Positions 25,140 through 33,551 are shown, counted from the stretch's first letter. The stretch is 64,000 bases of DNA from Paenibacillus xylanexedens (GCF_001908275.1 NZ_CP018620.1:1984001-2048000), one strand, 5' to 3'. Translations and numbers: made by a program. The notes: a model not told the origin generated them from the letters alone.

Positions 25140-25313
25140 TATAAGGCGTGTCATGATCATCTGGAGGTTCCTTTCACAGGAATGGGACTGGAGGATTATA
25201 AGTACTGAAACCTATTTATTTGGGGAAAGGGAAAATCAGGATAATGGGTGGATGTATTTGCAACAAACTTCTGCTAACATTGTAAAATCCTAATTTTAAT
25301 GGCGGAGAATGAT

Positions 25314-26429
25314 ATGAGTACAATTAAAGTAACACCAGAGCAACTACTCCATGTATCCAGGCAGATTGAGCAGGGCAGGCAGCAGTTGGAAGGTATACGT
25401 AATGACCTGACTGCACGGATCGGCTTCATCCAGTCTCAGTGGGCGGGAGCAACGCAGGAACGATTTTTCTATGATTTTCAGCAGTCACGTCCTGTACTGG
25501 ATCGAGCACTGGAAAGTATGGTACAGTCCTCTCAGGATCTAATGGGGATTGCCGAGAGATTCGACCAAGCAGATCAGGAACAGGTGAGCTTGGGAGCCGT
25601 TGCTGGACAGATTGCTGCCCATACATTGATGAACCATAATACAGGTAACCCAGAAGAGCAACGACGAATGGTATATAATCCTTTGTTTGGAGTTAACATG
25701 CCTGCCAGTGAAGCAGAGGATGGGATGCCAGGGCAAAAGGAGTTTGTTAAGTATTGGGAACAGGGTGGCACCTATGAAGAAATGAGAGCTGGACCGAAGC
25801 AACCGGAGTCTGGCGGTGGGGATATATATGATGAACAGATTAGTGCATTTAAGGAAGGTCATCATCCCGTAACTGGAGAATCCATACCTGCATGGCAAGC
25901 AGCAGTTTCTATTGGAGGTTTACAGACTGCTAAGCTCGTGTTGGCTTTTACTGGAATGTATAATAGGGGTTATAAGGTTCCGAAAGAAGGATTAGGATTC
26001 CCAAAAGGTATGATCGGTGGAAGAATTACAGTAAGCAATGAAAGAATTAACCATGCTTCACTTGGGGATTTCAATTCTAAAAATAGATTGATCAATGGTG
26101 GTCACGGTCAAGATAATATTAATTACTTACTTAAAAATAAGATCCCATTTAACATTACTAAAGAATATGAAAACGGTGTACGAGTTGGTAATATACCAAA
26201 CCACAAAAACAAAGCAAAGCGAAGTGGAGAGGGACAAACATGGTTCCCTAAGGAGTGGACATCGGAAGACATCAAAAAGTCAGGTGAGCATGTAGCAAAT
26301 CTGCCTGAGAATAGAGTTAAGGGTGACGGTGAATGGATGTTTGGAAACTATAATAACGTTAGAGTAGGAGTGATCAAGAACGATGGACAGATCGGAACAA
26401 TTACTCCAGATAACTCAAGACAACCGTAA
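25314..26429 (+). CDS. WXG100-headed polymorphic toxin with EndoU nuclease domain
   Basis: 371 residues from the ATG at 25314 (GGAG 6 nt upstream); an ATG at 25299 lacks a site. Residues 1-95 are a WXG100 helical hairpin with W43-A44-G45, at the same position as in the first toxin. A PT-TG-like linker (GHHPVTGESIPAWQ) leads to a C-terminal EndoU-type domain: H247 (NHASLGDF), H264 in GGHGQDN, GVRVGNIP, a K-rich loop and GQTWFPKEW, then GVIKNDGQIGTITP. EndoU toxins are RNases that attack tRNA or other RNA in rival cells. It is a probable type VII secretion substrate. The toxin tail is AT-richer than its head. Confidence 0.87.
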   Translation: MSTIKVTPEQLLHVSRQIEQGRQQLEGIRNDLTARIGFIQSQWAGATQERFFYDFQQSRPVLDRALESMVQSSQDLMGIAERFDQADQEQVSLGAVAGQIAAHTLMNHNTGNPEEQRRMVYNPLFGVNMPASEAEDGMPGQKEFVKYWEQGGTYEEMRAGPKQPESGGGDIYDEQISAFKEGHHPVTGESIPAWQAAVSIGGLQTAKLVLAFTGMYNRGYKVPKEGLGFPKGMIGGRITVSNERINHASLGDFNSKNRLINGGHGQDNINYLLKNKIPFNITKEYENGVRVGNIPNHKNKAKRSGEGQTWFPKEWTSEDIKKSGEHVANLPENRVKGDGEWMFGNYNNVRVGVIKNDGQIGTITPDNSRQP

Positions 26430-26441
26430 GGAGAGCGAACC

Positions 26442-26753
26442 ATGGTAGACTACAGTGAAAAAGTTATCTCATTAGTAAAGAAGAGAAAAGATTTACATCC
26501 CGACGATCCAGCTATTCAAACGATATGGAATGAGTTGGTTGACATTCTAAAAGAGAATGAGCATAGCGCCATATCATTTCTAAATCAATGCGGAGAAGAA
26601 GATTTATATTGGCTCAGTGAGATATTTGAAGATCTATCTTCTGAATTCCAAAGTCGAGCATTTATAGATTTTCTTCTTCAATTGCAAAAGAAGTATCCTG
26701 ATCTGGATATGGAGCAAGACATAGAATATGCGATCCAATCAATGGAGGACTAA
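26442..26753 (+). CDS. Putative immunity protein for the EndoU toxin
   Basis: 103 acidic, all-helical residues (KVISLVKKRKDLHPDDP, EIFEDLSSEFQSRAFI), starting 12 bp after the toxin stop behind AAGGAGAG. No signal peptide. Small acidic helical proteins in this position are the usual EndoU-toxin antidotes. The role is inferred from position. Confidence 0.75.
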   Translation: MVDYSEKVISLVKKRKDLHPDDPAIQTIWNELVDILKENEHSAISFLNQCGEEDLYWLSEIFEDLSSEFQSRAFIDFLLQLQKKYPDLDMEQDIEYAIQSMED

Positions 26754-26764
26754 AAATAAGAAGA

Positions 26765-26959
26765 TTGACGGCCTATTTCAACTCAAATACGAGTAGTCAT
26801 GGGCTATTTTTATCTCTTCAATCCAATCTACTGCCTTACAAAATCAACCCGTCCCTTCAATTGAAAGTATCCAAGCCCAAGAAGCTTAGGGTAGGCGAAG
26901 ATGATTTGTTTTGGATCATCGATATAGATGGTGACTTTAACATAATTGGAGTGAGATGA
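26765..26959 (+). CDS. Short hypothetical ORF, possibly a remnant
   Basis: 64 codons from a TTG with only a weak ribosome site; the stop overlaps the next start region (ATGATGA). The C-terminal half (LKVSKPKKLRVGEDDLFWII) looks like real protein sequence. It may be the leftover of another immunity gene or the start of a split gene. Low confidence. Confidence 0.35.
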   Translation: MTAYFNSNTSSHGLFLSLQSNLLPYKINPSLQLKVSKPKKLRVGEDDLFWIIDIDGDFNIIGVR

Positions 26960-27606
26960 TGAGAGTTCAGCTTAAAGATACATTAGCATTACAAACCAAT
27001 TTATCATCTGTTCGAAAATATATCGTATTTGAAATAGAAGCTGCTCCTTCAGGAGATACGTATTACAGGATTGAAAATGATGCTAATCGGGTTGTTCCTT
27101 ATGATTCGTCACTATTTAATGTAGTTTCGGATAAGCTAAATGGTGACTGGACTATCTTAGATAAGCCTAATCAATCATCAGCCAGATTGCCAAGAGAGAT
27201 TGCTTACATGACATTTTGGGAAGATTTTTACAATGATGAACCCAAGGCTCTACGGGCGTTTAATCAAGCTAAGGCTAGATTATATCTTGAAGAGTTAGAG
27301 GATACCGAAATCCAAAATATTCTGGAGAGTAACAACGAGGAAGAGATTTACCTTGTCTTAAATACGTTAATCAGGACGAAGTGTGACACATTTACGCACG
27401 AAATGATCCAGTTTGCCAAAAAGAGGCTGGAAGAAAATCGTTATCCAGAGGACAATATATTATTGGCTACATTCCAATATTTGAGTTTGTTTCAAGAAGA
27501 ACATATCAATGAATTCTTTGTATACTACTTGACCAACATAGAACTTGGAAATGATGAATTAACAGAGATCGTGAGTAATTACTTTGCATCATCACAGATA
27601 TGGTGA
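26959..27606 (+). CDS. Hypothetical protein, possible immunity protein
   Basis: 215 residues from the second of two adjacent ATGs (GGAG 7 nt upstream). A short beta-rich N-terminus (YIVFEIEAAPSGDTYYRIEND) is followed by an all-helical body with HEAT-like helix pairs (PKALRAFNQAKARLYLEELE, EEEIYLVLNTLIRT, LLATFQYLSLFQEEH). No signal peptide. It is the third small gene downstream of the EndoU toxin, so it may be an orphan immunity gene. The family is not recognised. Confidence 0.6.
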   Translation: MRVQLKDTLALQTNLSSVRKYIVFEIEAAPSGDTYYRIENDANRVVPYDSSLFNVVSDKLNGDWTILDKPNQSSARLPREIAYMTFWEDFYNDEPKALRAFNQAKARLYLEELEDTEIQNILESNNEEEIYLVLNTLIRTKCDTFTHEMIQFAKKRLEENRYPEDNILLATFQYLSLFQEEHINEFFVYYLTNIELGNDELTEIVSNYFASSQIW

Positions 27607-27639
27607 GTGGATGGGGCAAACCTTAGAGAATATCATCTT

Positions 27640-27901
27640 TGATTTTAAGAAAAAACAACTACTGAGATGGTTACGCTTTTGCTCGTCGATCCGTCAGCTT
27701 GATGCGGGTGACCTGGAGGTTGTGTTGACAGTGGGTCTGTTCAATGAGGGTACGGATATTCCGCGTGTGGACACGCAACTATTAGTACGTCCAACAGAGT
27801 CACTCACCGTGTTCACCCAGCAGGTATGGCGTGGTCTGCGGCTGGCGGAAGGCAAATCTCATAGTGTGCTGTACATGCTGGAGCGAGGTGAAGCCCACTA
27901 G
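27640..27901 (+). pseudogene. Remnant of a DUF3427-type helicase (motifs V-VI)
   Basis: LFNEGTDIPRVDTQLLVRPTESLTVF and WRGLRLAEGKSHSVL match the helicase C-terminal motifs of the intact gene at 16230-19367 (LYNEGVDIPEVNTILFLRPTESL, GRGLRMAEGK), but the rest of the helicase is missing before and after. The GC content jumps up here relative to the AT-rich toxin genes. A clear decayed paralogue. Confidence 0.82.
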
Positions 27902-28233
27902 ATGGACCCGATCACACCGGGGGAGATAGCACGGTTCTTCCATACGTATCTGACAGAGAAGGAATACCGGAAAAGGAAGGACTTTTCGGACAAAGGAAAA
28001 CTCCGCTATGGGAATGGAATGAGAAGACGGCAACACGGATTGAGAAACTGATTATCGACATGCCGATGTCAATGTGGAGCGGGGCGAAGGGCAGCATGAC
28101 ACGATTCGAGGATGGCCTGTTCTCGCTGAATGTGCAGGTGAAGGATGCGGCGGACAAGGCGTTACTGTATCGTTGGACGAGGGAGATGTGTCAGTATCGG
28201 TTGCATGCGTATTTTGAGCGGGGAGAATGGTAA
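27902..28233 (+). pseudogene. Frameshifted C-terminal fragment of an unrecognised protein
   Basis: One frame codes ITPGEIARFFHTYLTEKEYRKRKDF and then ends. A shifted frame from about 28003 continues as WNEKTATRIEKLIIDMPMS and runs to TAA at 28231-28233 (ALLYRWTREMCQYRLHAYF). A one-base indel near 28000 would rejoin them. It follows the helicase remnant directly. I do not recognise the family; part of a nuclease-type protein is possible. Confidence 0.6.
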
Positions 28234-28271
28234 TCTCTTGCGGTTAGATTAATTGAAGATGTTTTATAAAT

Positions 28272-28326
28272 TATAAGTGGCAATGAAGCTGGTAGTACAT
28301 AAGCTTTATTGCCACTTATAGTTTTT
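28272..28326. terminator. Strong terminator-like hairpin
   Basis: 19-bp stem (28272-28290 with 28302-28320, one G-U pair) followed by GTTTTTG. It ends the debris region and can also end the small minus-strand gene. Confidence 0.85.
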
Positions 28327-28347
28327 GTCAATTACTTGATTGAGATA

Positions 28348-28473
28348 TTAGTTTTTAAACTCATAGATAGCCAGAATGATAATGGCAATTAGTGCTATAA
28401 GAAAGAAAATAAAAAGGGCAGTTAAAAGTCCGTAACCTAGTATAGAGGCTAACTTTGTAATTAATTTTTTCAT
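28348..28473 (-). CDS. 41-residue hydrophobic membrane peptide
   Basis: The ATG at 28473 has AAAGG 9 nt upstream on the minus strand. The peptide begins MKKLITKLASILGYG and continues as a single very hydrophobic helix (LFIFFLIALIAIIILAI), ending YEFKN. It is divergent from the secreted protein gene at 28574, with the two starts 100 bp apart. It could be a small membrane regulator, an immunity peptide or a type I toxin-like peptide; nothing in the sequence decides. Confidence 0.55.
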   Translation of the reverse strand: MKKLITKLASILGYGLLTALFIFFLIALIAIIILAIYEFKN

Positions 28474-28573
28474 GGTAAACAACCTTTCTATCATGGATAA
28501 ATTTTACAGAATATCTTATATATGATAATATCATACATGTAAATAAATAACATATAAAAGAAGGAGAAGTGAA

Positions 28574-29488
28574 ATGAATAATTCTAGTAAATTATTAAAA
28601 CCAATACTTGCATTCTCGTTATTGTCTGCAGCATTTATGCCTTATGCTCTTTCTAGCAACACTATTCATGCAGATTCCCTTTCATTCGAAGCATCAACTC
28701 CTATCACGAATGGCGTAAATAATGCCTGGACAGATGGTACTGTAAATAATGAAAAGTTGAAAGAAGAAGCAGATTTATCGACTTGGAATATAAGATATGA
28801 CGATGAGGCAAAGACGGTCTTGAAGAGTATTAAAAGCAACAATATATCTGCTTTAAAAGCTCAGGCCCAACAAGAGGCTGAGGCCAAATTTTTAGAAGAA
28901 GTTCAACAATTTCAGTATTCTACTCATGCCAATGATCAATCTAATTTTGCAGCGGCAGCTTCAAAGACAAAAGCCCAGTATCGCTCAGATTTTAATTTGG
29001 TAGCATTATCACTCGGTGCGTTCTCATGCCCTTTTGCAGGACAGGCTCTTATTAATTCGCTTCAGGATTCTCCATCTGCACTAGATTATGCTGCTGGGAG
29101 CAGTCGTTCAAATGCATGGTCACTAACTTCAGCTTACACAACAGTTTCGATACCTATTGCCAAAGCGATTGATATTGCAAATGCTGCTGGGAAAACATTT
29201 GTTTCTGGTGATTCCAGTGTTGCTACAAGCGCTGGAAACGCGGGCTTGGATTTTTATCTAGCTCTCGGTAAAGTTACTGTTGGTTGGGCAGCTGAAAAAG
29301 TGAGTGGAAGTTGGAAAGTATATATTCATACGTATGATAAGTATGATTTCCAAGATAAGACTGTACCAAGCAGCTTCCCGAACAACATAATCACTATTGC
29401 AAATAATGAAGGTGCTAAAGCTCAAGCAGCTGGAGCAATTGTTCCTTATTTCATTCACATCTATACTCAACAGAATTACAAACCTTAA
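28574..29488 (+). CDS. Secreted protein of unknown function
   Basis: 304 residues; AAGGAGAAGTGAA precedes the ATG. A Sec signal peptide (ILAFSLLSAAFMPYALSS, cleavage near NTIHADS) is followed by a helical Gln/Ala/Glu-rich segment (about 95-130) and a Ser/Ala/Gly-rich domain with LDYAAGSSRSNAWSLTSAY and WKVYIHTYDKYDF. I do not recognise a family. It interrupts the helicase remnants and is closed by its own terminator, so it looks like an inserted cassette together with the divergent 41-residue peptide. An extracellular toxin or bacteriocin-like role is possible but unsupported. Confidence 0.7.
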   Translation: MNNSSKLLKPILAFSLLSAAFMPYALSSNTIHADSLSFEASTPITNGVNNAWTDGTVNNEKLKEEADLSTWNIRYDDEAKTVLKSIKSNNISALKAQAQQEAEAKFLEEVQQFQYSTHANDQSNFAAAASKTKAQYRSDFNLVALSLGAFSCPFAGQALINSLQDSPSALDYAAGSSRSNAWSLTSAYTTVSIPIAKAIDIANAAGKTFVSGDSSVATSAGNAGLDFYLALGKVTVGWAAEKVSGSWKVYIHTYDKYDFQDKTVPSSFPNNIITIANNEGAKAQAAGAIVPYFIHIYTQQNYKP

Positions 29489-29550
29489 TTTGGAATTGTT
29501 ACTTATTAGTATATAACACTTTAAAAAGAGCTTAGTTTCCCATTTTTAAC

Positions 29551-29587
29551 AAAAGAGTGACTCTGAACTTCGGAGTCACTCTTTTTT
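29551..29587 (+). terminator. Intrinsic terminator
   Basis: Perfect 13-bp stem (29551-29563 with 29573-29585) rich in AAAAGAGTGACTC, 9-nt loop, T-run at the end. Confidence 0.92.
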
Positions 29588-29591
29588 ACTT

Positions 29592-29897
29592 ATGGAGACC
29601 CAGGTGGTGAACCTGCTTCAGGAGCCAAGCCGCAAACGGCTGCCGCGCCGTGAGAAGCTGCATCAGGATTTTCTGGATGTGAAACGAGAGCTGGGGCATA
29701 TTCCGACGTATCTGGAGCTGCATCTGATGGGACGTTCGAAGAGTATCGGGTACCGGAACGAATGTGGCTCCTATGTTGGATTTCTCTATTGGGCGGAGCT
29801 GCTGTCCCCGACTGAGGGAGAGGTGTACGTGCGGCATGAGGCGTGGCTGCGTGATGTGGAGAAGACACTCATGAACCATGGGACACAGCTGGCATAA
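29592..29897 (+). pseudogene. Remnant of a DUF3427-type helicase (post-helicase region)
   Basis: About 100 codons reading KRLPRREKLHQDFLDVKREL, GHIPTYLELHLMG and GSYVGFLYWAELLSPTEGEV, which parallel the region after motif VI in the intact helicase (NRRALIQKLQTFQQDTGLPL, RYFRGMLAEAGLTAPIEDE). It is collinear with the 27640-27901 fragment, so the two are pieces of one destroyed gene split by later insertions. Confidence 0.7.
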
Positions 29898-29899
29898 AA

Positions 29900-30124
29900 A
29901 GAAACATCCGAGCAGAAGTTAAAATTGATTGTGTAGGTATTGTAAATTTTGAAACTGGAGCGATAGGTAAGATCTCTAACAATACAGTAAGCCAGACATC
30001 GTCTGGCAAAGTGGATTTCCTTACCTTAAATAAGTCTGATTCATTTACAGGCCTACCGATGTTTGTTTATTATTATCCAAAGGCTACATTTGACGGAGTT
30101 GATTTAACTGGTGAGTTCAGATAA
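29900..30124 (+). pseudogene. Start-less C-terminal coding fragment
   Basis: An open frame of 74 codons to TAA at 30122-30124 reads AEVKIDCVGIVNFETGAIG ... SGKVDFLTLNKSDSFTG ... VYYYPKATFDGVDLTGEFR. It has no plausible start or ribosome site and a low GC content. It looks like the end of an extracellular beta-rich protein cut off by recombination at the helicase remnant. Confidence 0.45.
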
Positions 30125-30156
30125 AAACATTTCTAAAAATTAAAATATCCATCACT

Positions 30157-30188
30157 AACCCATGGCTAAGGTGCTCTAGCCATGGGTT
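30157..30188. terminator. Hairpin, probable terminator
   Basis: Perfect 12-bp stem AACCCATGGCTA/TAGCCATGGGTT with an 8-nt loop. The T-run is short. It marks the right edge of the accessory island. Confidence 0.65.
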
Positions 30189-30269
30189 TATTAGATAGAT
30201 CATTTACATAATGGGCGTTTAATTGATAGTACCATTGTTCCGTGTTTTTTCTGTGCGTTCTTTCGGAGG

Positions 30270-31058
30270 TTATCTAATATCTTTCACACCTGATACCACC
30301 TTACCCTCCACATAAACCATAATCGCTTGATACAAAAACCTCAAAAAATCTCCATTACCAAACTGATCAAAATAACCCGCATAGCGATGATCTGTCGTAT
30401 AGGCTTCTGCGATACACCTCAGAATCTCAATATCACAGACCATGAACTGTTCCAGACAACTCTTCCATTCACGCACTAACGATTGCACCTCAACAGAAGC
30501 AGGAGACAGATCCTGATGTTTCGCCAACTCCCGAAATACCTGCTCCATGTTGACCGAGAACTGCTGGTAAGCTTGTTCTTGCTCTTCCGCAGACAGTTGG
30601 TTCACATTGGCTTCGAATTCCTGATATTTCTCGGTATCTCCGTAGATGAACTTCGCCTCAGATTCATATTGTTCTTGAATGGACAGAATGGAAGAGTCGT
30701 CAAACAGATGAAGATGAGAGATATCTGTACCATCCACATACTCGTCCAACTGGTCGATGATGGTTTCGAGCTTTTGTTTGCGTTGAACGAGTGTACTGCG
30801 ATGCTCTCTTAGGATATCTTTCTGTTCGTCTTTGGAGAGTTGCATCATGGCTGCAATGTCTTTCAATGAGAAATTCATTTCTTTGAACAAGAGAATCATC
30901 TGCAGATTCCCCAGTGCCTCTTGATCGTAATAGCGATAGCCGTTGTCCTCGACTTTGCTCGGTTTCAATAGATCCGTTTTATCGTAATAATGTAATGCGC
31001 GTTTGGTGATGCCTGTGATCTTAATGATATCTTTAACAGTGAAATAGGGTGTCTTCAT
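30270..31058 (-). CDS. MerR-family regulator with TipAS-like effector domain
   Basis: 262 residues from the ATG at 31058 (AAAGGA 8 nt upstream). Residues 1-70 are a MerR winged helix: FTVKDIIKITGITKRALHYYDKTDLLKPS, NGYRYYDQEAL. A coiled-coil dimer helix (about 75-125) follows, then a helical C-terminal domain like TipAS (EQAYQQFSVNMEQVF, HRYAGYFDQFGNGDFLRFL), which binds drugs in TipAL-type regulators. Its start overlaps the end of the peptidase gene by 26 bp, so the two are one operon. It probably activates this locus or the neighbouring exporter in response to a small molecule. Confidence 0.87.
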   Translation of the reverse strand: MKTPYFTVKDIIKITGITKRALHYYDKTDLLKPSKVEDNGYRYYDQEALGNLQMILLFKEMNFSLKDIAAMMQLSKDEQKDILREHRSTLVQRKQKLETIIDQLDEYVDGTDISHLHLFDDSSILSIQEQYESEAKFIYGDTEKYQEFEANVNQLSAEEQEQAYQQFSVNMEQVFRELAKHQDLSPASVEVQSLVREWKSCLEQFMVCDIEILRCIAEAYTTDHRYAGYFDQFGNGDFLRFLYQAIMVYVEGKVVSGVKDIR

Positions 31059-31959
31059 TCCAAAAGTCCTTTGTTTCAGCAAGGATGACACTTGCCGGAG
31101 TGATGGTTGCTTGGGTAATCGGTGTACCTGTTTTGTTCAGATAATATTGGATTAAGTGATAACCGCAGGCATAGCCAGCCGCGTAGGGCATACCTACGGG
31201 CGTGAAGTTTTGCATGATGGCAAGTTCATCGCCGTATAGATACGGATTAATTTGGTCAAAACCGATGACATGTAGCTGGTCTTTCATTTTTGGCTTGATT
31301 ACGGTATTCAATGTCTCCATATCCGTTTTGGCTACCCAGGGGCCTAGCAAATTCTCTCCATACAGGGATGTCGCAAAACTCTCGGCCAACCCCTCGCTAA
31401 CCACCATCTCCCCAAGCGTAATCTGTGGACTCCACTGGATATATTGATACCTTACGTTATGATTGCATTCATGGGCTAACACGGATTGCATACGAGGTAG
31501 AGTATACCTATTGGGGATCAGGTTCGCAATAATACAACCCGGGATTCCACCATCTCCGCTGATGCCTTCGTTCATGGTGAGTGAAGGACTGTTCTTGTCG
31601 CCTAATAAAATCGTATATAGATATTCGGAGACCGATAGCTCAATCCCGTGATCTGTAAAGGTGGATAGACTCGTACAAACGGCTTCATGACACTGTTGCC
31701 AAAATGCTTCAGACGAAATCGCTGCTAACGATTCGTTAATCTCAGGTGTGATATCTGCTGGAGCGATATTCATAAAGTTATTCATCATGATCACATCGAA
31801 GCCGTGAGGCTCTTGAGAGCGAAACGGGATATGTTGAATGTTCCATTTGTTCATGAATGGACTCATCATTCGTTCACGGTATAACTCCAATTTCTCATCG
31901 GGTGCAGCCTGAATGATTTCCTCATAGATTTGATCTGAACGTAACGCGGTAATCTTCAT
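31033..31959 (-). CDS. DUF2268-family putative zinc metallopeptidase
   Basis: 308 residues from the ATG at 31959 (GGAG upstream with about 9 nt; an ATG at 31977 has no site). The HExxH zinc motif is visible as HECNH in VLAHECNHNVRY, with a downstream glutamate in VSEGLAESF as the probable third ligand, the arrangement of DUF2268 peptidases. No signal peptide, so cytoplasmic. Cotranscribed with the TipAS-like regulator. Substrate unknown. Confidence 0.82.
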   Translation of the reverse strand: MKITALRSDQIYEEIIQAAPDEKLELYRERMMSPFMNKWNIQHIPFRSQEPHGFDVIMMNNFMNIAPADITPEINESLAAISSEAFWQQCHEAVCTSLSTFTDHGIELSVSEYLYTILLGDKNSPSLTMNEGISGDGGIPGCIIANLIPNRYTLPRMQSVLAHECNHNVRYQYIQWSPQITLGEMVVSEGLAESFATSLYGENLLGPWVAKTDMETLNTVIKPKMKDQLHVIGFDQINPYLYGDELAIMQNFTPVGMPYAAGYACGYHLIQYYLNKTGTPITQATITPASVILAETKDFWNEDTLFHC

Positions 31960-32018
31960 CCTTAATCTCTCCTTCATGTAAGCTTGAGATCATTATCAAG
32001 TATGACCTAACGTAACAG

Positions 32019-33275
32019 TCAAGCGTTGATGTTACGCTGCTGGCTCTCTGAATGATTCTGCATCTTCATTGCGAATATCAGGGCAGACAGGAGATAGATC
32101 AGGCTTAACAAGAGATAAGGGAGTTGCAGCGAGAATACACGATCAAAAGTCGTTTCACTAACCCGCACCAATAATCCGCCGAGAAGCGTACCAATGGCAC
32201 TGATGCCAAAGGATAGAAAGCGAAACACACTTCCGACCCGGCCGAGCATCTCATTAGGAACGGAACGTTGCAGGATGGAGGAACGGGTAACATTGTAGAC
32301 AATAATGAAAAATGCAGCACAGAAGTACAGTCCACCTACCATATATGCATTCGTGGTTAAACCCACCACACCGTAGATGATTCCCATGCACAAAATGGAG
32401 GAGATAATCAATTGTTTTGTACTCCATCTCTTACGCATATAAGCAACAGCCTGGCTCCCTACAATGCTGCCGATTGTTGCAATGGAGATGAGGATACCAA
32501 ATGCAAAAGCATCCAACTGAAGCACATCTCGTACAAAAAAGATCTGAGTAGCCAGAATGATCGAATACATCAGCGTAATGGTGAGAGATAGAATGGCTAA
32601 TCCGCGGAGAAAACGATCATGATAGACATATTGAATACCGGACCACATCTCTCGTTTCCAATTCTTCATCGGTCGAACTTCTTTCTTGGTTGTTTCCGTA
32701 TCCCCAGGGTAGAAGTTTCCCCTCAAACTGATCAAAAAGAGCAGAGCAATAACAGCCGTTACGGCGTCTATGGCAAAAGGAAATACAATATGCAGGGTTA
32801 TGATAAACCCTCCCAGAGCAACGCCCAGAATATCACTTGTGATTAACTGTCCGGCGGTGAACTGCCCATTCGCTTTCTCCAATTTACTTTCATCTACAAG
32901 TTGAGGAATGACCGTCTGCACCGTACTGTCGAATACAACTCGGCTCAATCCAATCCCAAACATGAACAGAGCCAGAATCGGAATGCTCACCCATCCTCCC
33001 CAGATACATAACGTCAGAACAAGTAGAAGGATCATTCGCGTAAAGCCTGCCCCAACCAGCATATGTTTGCGTGAGTATCGGTCGATGAGGACACCTACAG
33101 GCAGACTGAATAGCAGCCAGGGCAAACGAAGTGCCGTCATAGTGACAGAGGCATACAGCGTATCGCTCGTTAGTGTTGATATGAGCCAAGGAACCGCAGC
33201 AAGCGTAAGTCCATCACCCAAAAATGTAAGAGAAAATGCACCAAATAACTTAGTATAGTTTGACTTAATTTTCAT
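32019..33275 (-). CDS. MFS transporter, probable drug or siderophore exporter
   Basis: 418 residues from the ATG at 33275 (GGAGGG upstream; the ATG 30 bp earlier lacks a site). About 12 membrane helices. The MFS loop motif appears as GVLIDRYSRKHML between helices 2 and 3. The overall pattern (GDGLTLAAVPWLI, LLGGLLV) fits the macrolide/enterobactin exporter branch of the major facilitator superfamily. It is 60 bp upstream of the peptidase and MerR genes on the same strand, so may be controlled by the MerR protein. Confidence 0.87.
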   Translation of the reverse strand: MKIKSNYTKLFGAFSLTFLGDGLTLAAVPWLISTLTSDTLYASVTMTALRLPWLLFSLPVGVLIDRYSRKHMLVGAGFTRMILLLVLTLCIWGGWVSIPILALFMFGIGLSRVVFDSTVQTVIPQLVDESKLEKANGQFTAGQLITSDILGVALGGFIITLHIVFPFAIDAVTAVIALLFLISLRGNFYPGDTETTKKEVRPMKNWKREMWSGIQYVYHDRFLRGLAILSLTITLMYSIILATQIFFVRDVLQLDAFAFGILISIATIGSIVGSQAVAYMRKRWSTKQLIISSILCMGIIYGVVGLTTNAYMVGGLYFCAAFFIIVYNVTRSSILQRSVPNEMLGRVGSVFRFLSFGISAIGTLLGGLLVRVSETTFDRVFSLQLPYLLLSLIYLLSALIFAMKMQNHSESQQRNINA

Positions 33276-33402
33276 CGTTCCCTCCATCAATAAGATGTTA
33301 AGCATAGCAATTTTGAGGTTGGAAAATAATGTGTTTTCACTTAAACCAAATTTAAGTTATTCTAAAATGGTTTTCAATCCTATTTTTACATTAAATAACT
33401 TC

Positions 33403-33416
33403 ACAAAACGCTTACA
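33403..33416 (+). promoter_or_regulatory. Candidate cre-like (CcpA) site upstream of galK
   Basis: ACAAAACGCTTACA keeps the AARCGNTT core of the catabolite-response element, with mismatches at the first two positions and one in the right arm. It is in the 276-bp divergent region between the MFS gene and galK. Confidence 0.35.
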
Positions 33417-33551
33417 AACTTTCAATTCTACCCTACCTTTTCCGCTACGAAGCTGAGATAATGGGAGAGGAATAAGGTCTGAAACAGACGCGACAACCAT
33501 GTTCACCAACAGTCTAAAAATAAAAGCTGCATATCCATAGGAGGATTATTA

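Noticed and set aside
13000-30200. Prophage or integrative element
   Set aside because: No integrase, capsid, portal, terminase, relaxase, att-like repeat or tRNA target was found in the island; only toxins, a methyltransferase and debris.
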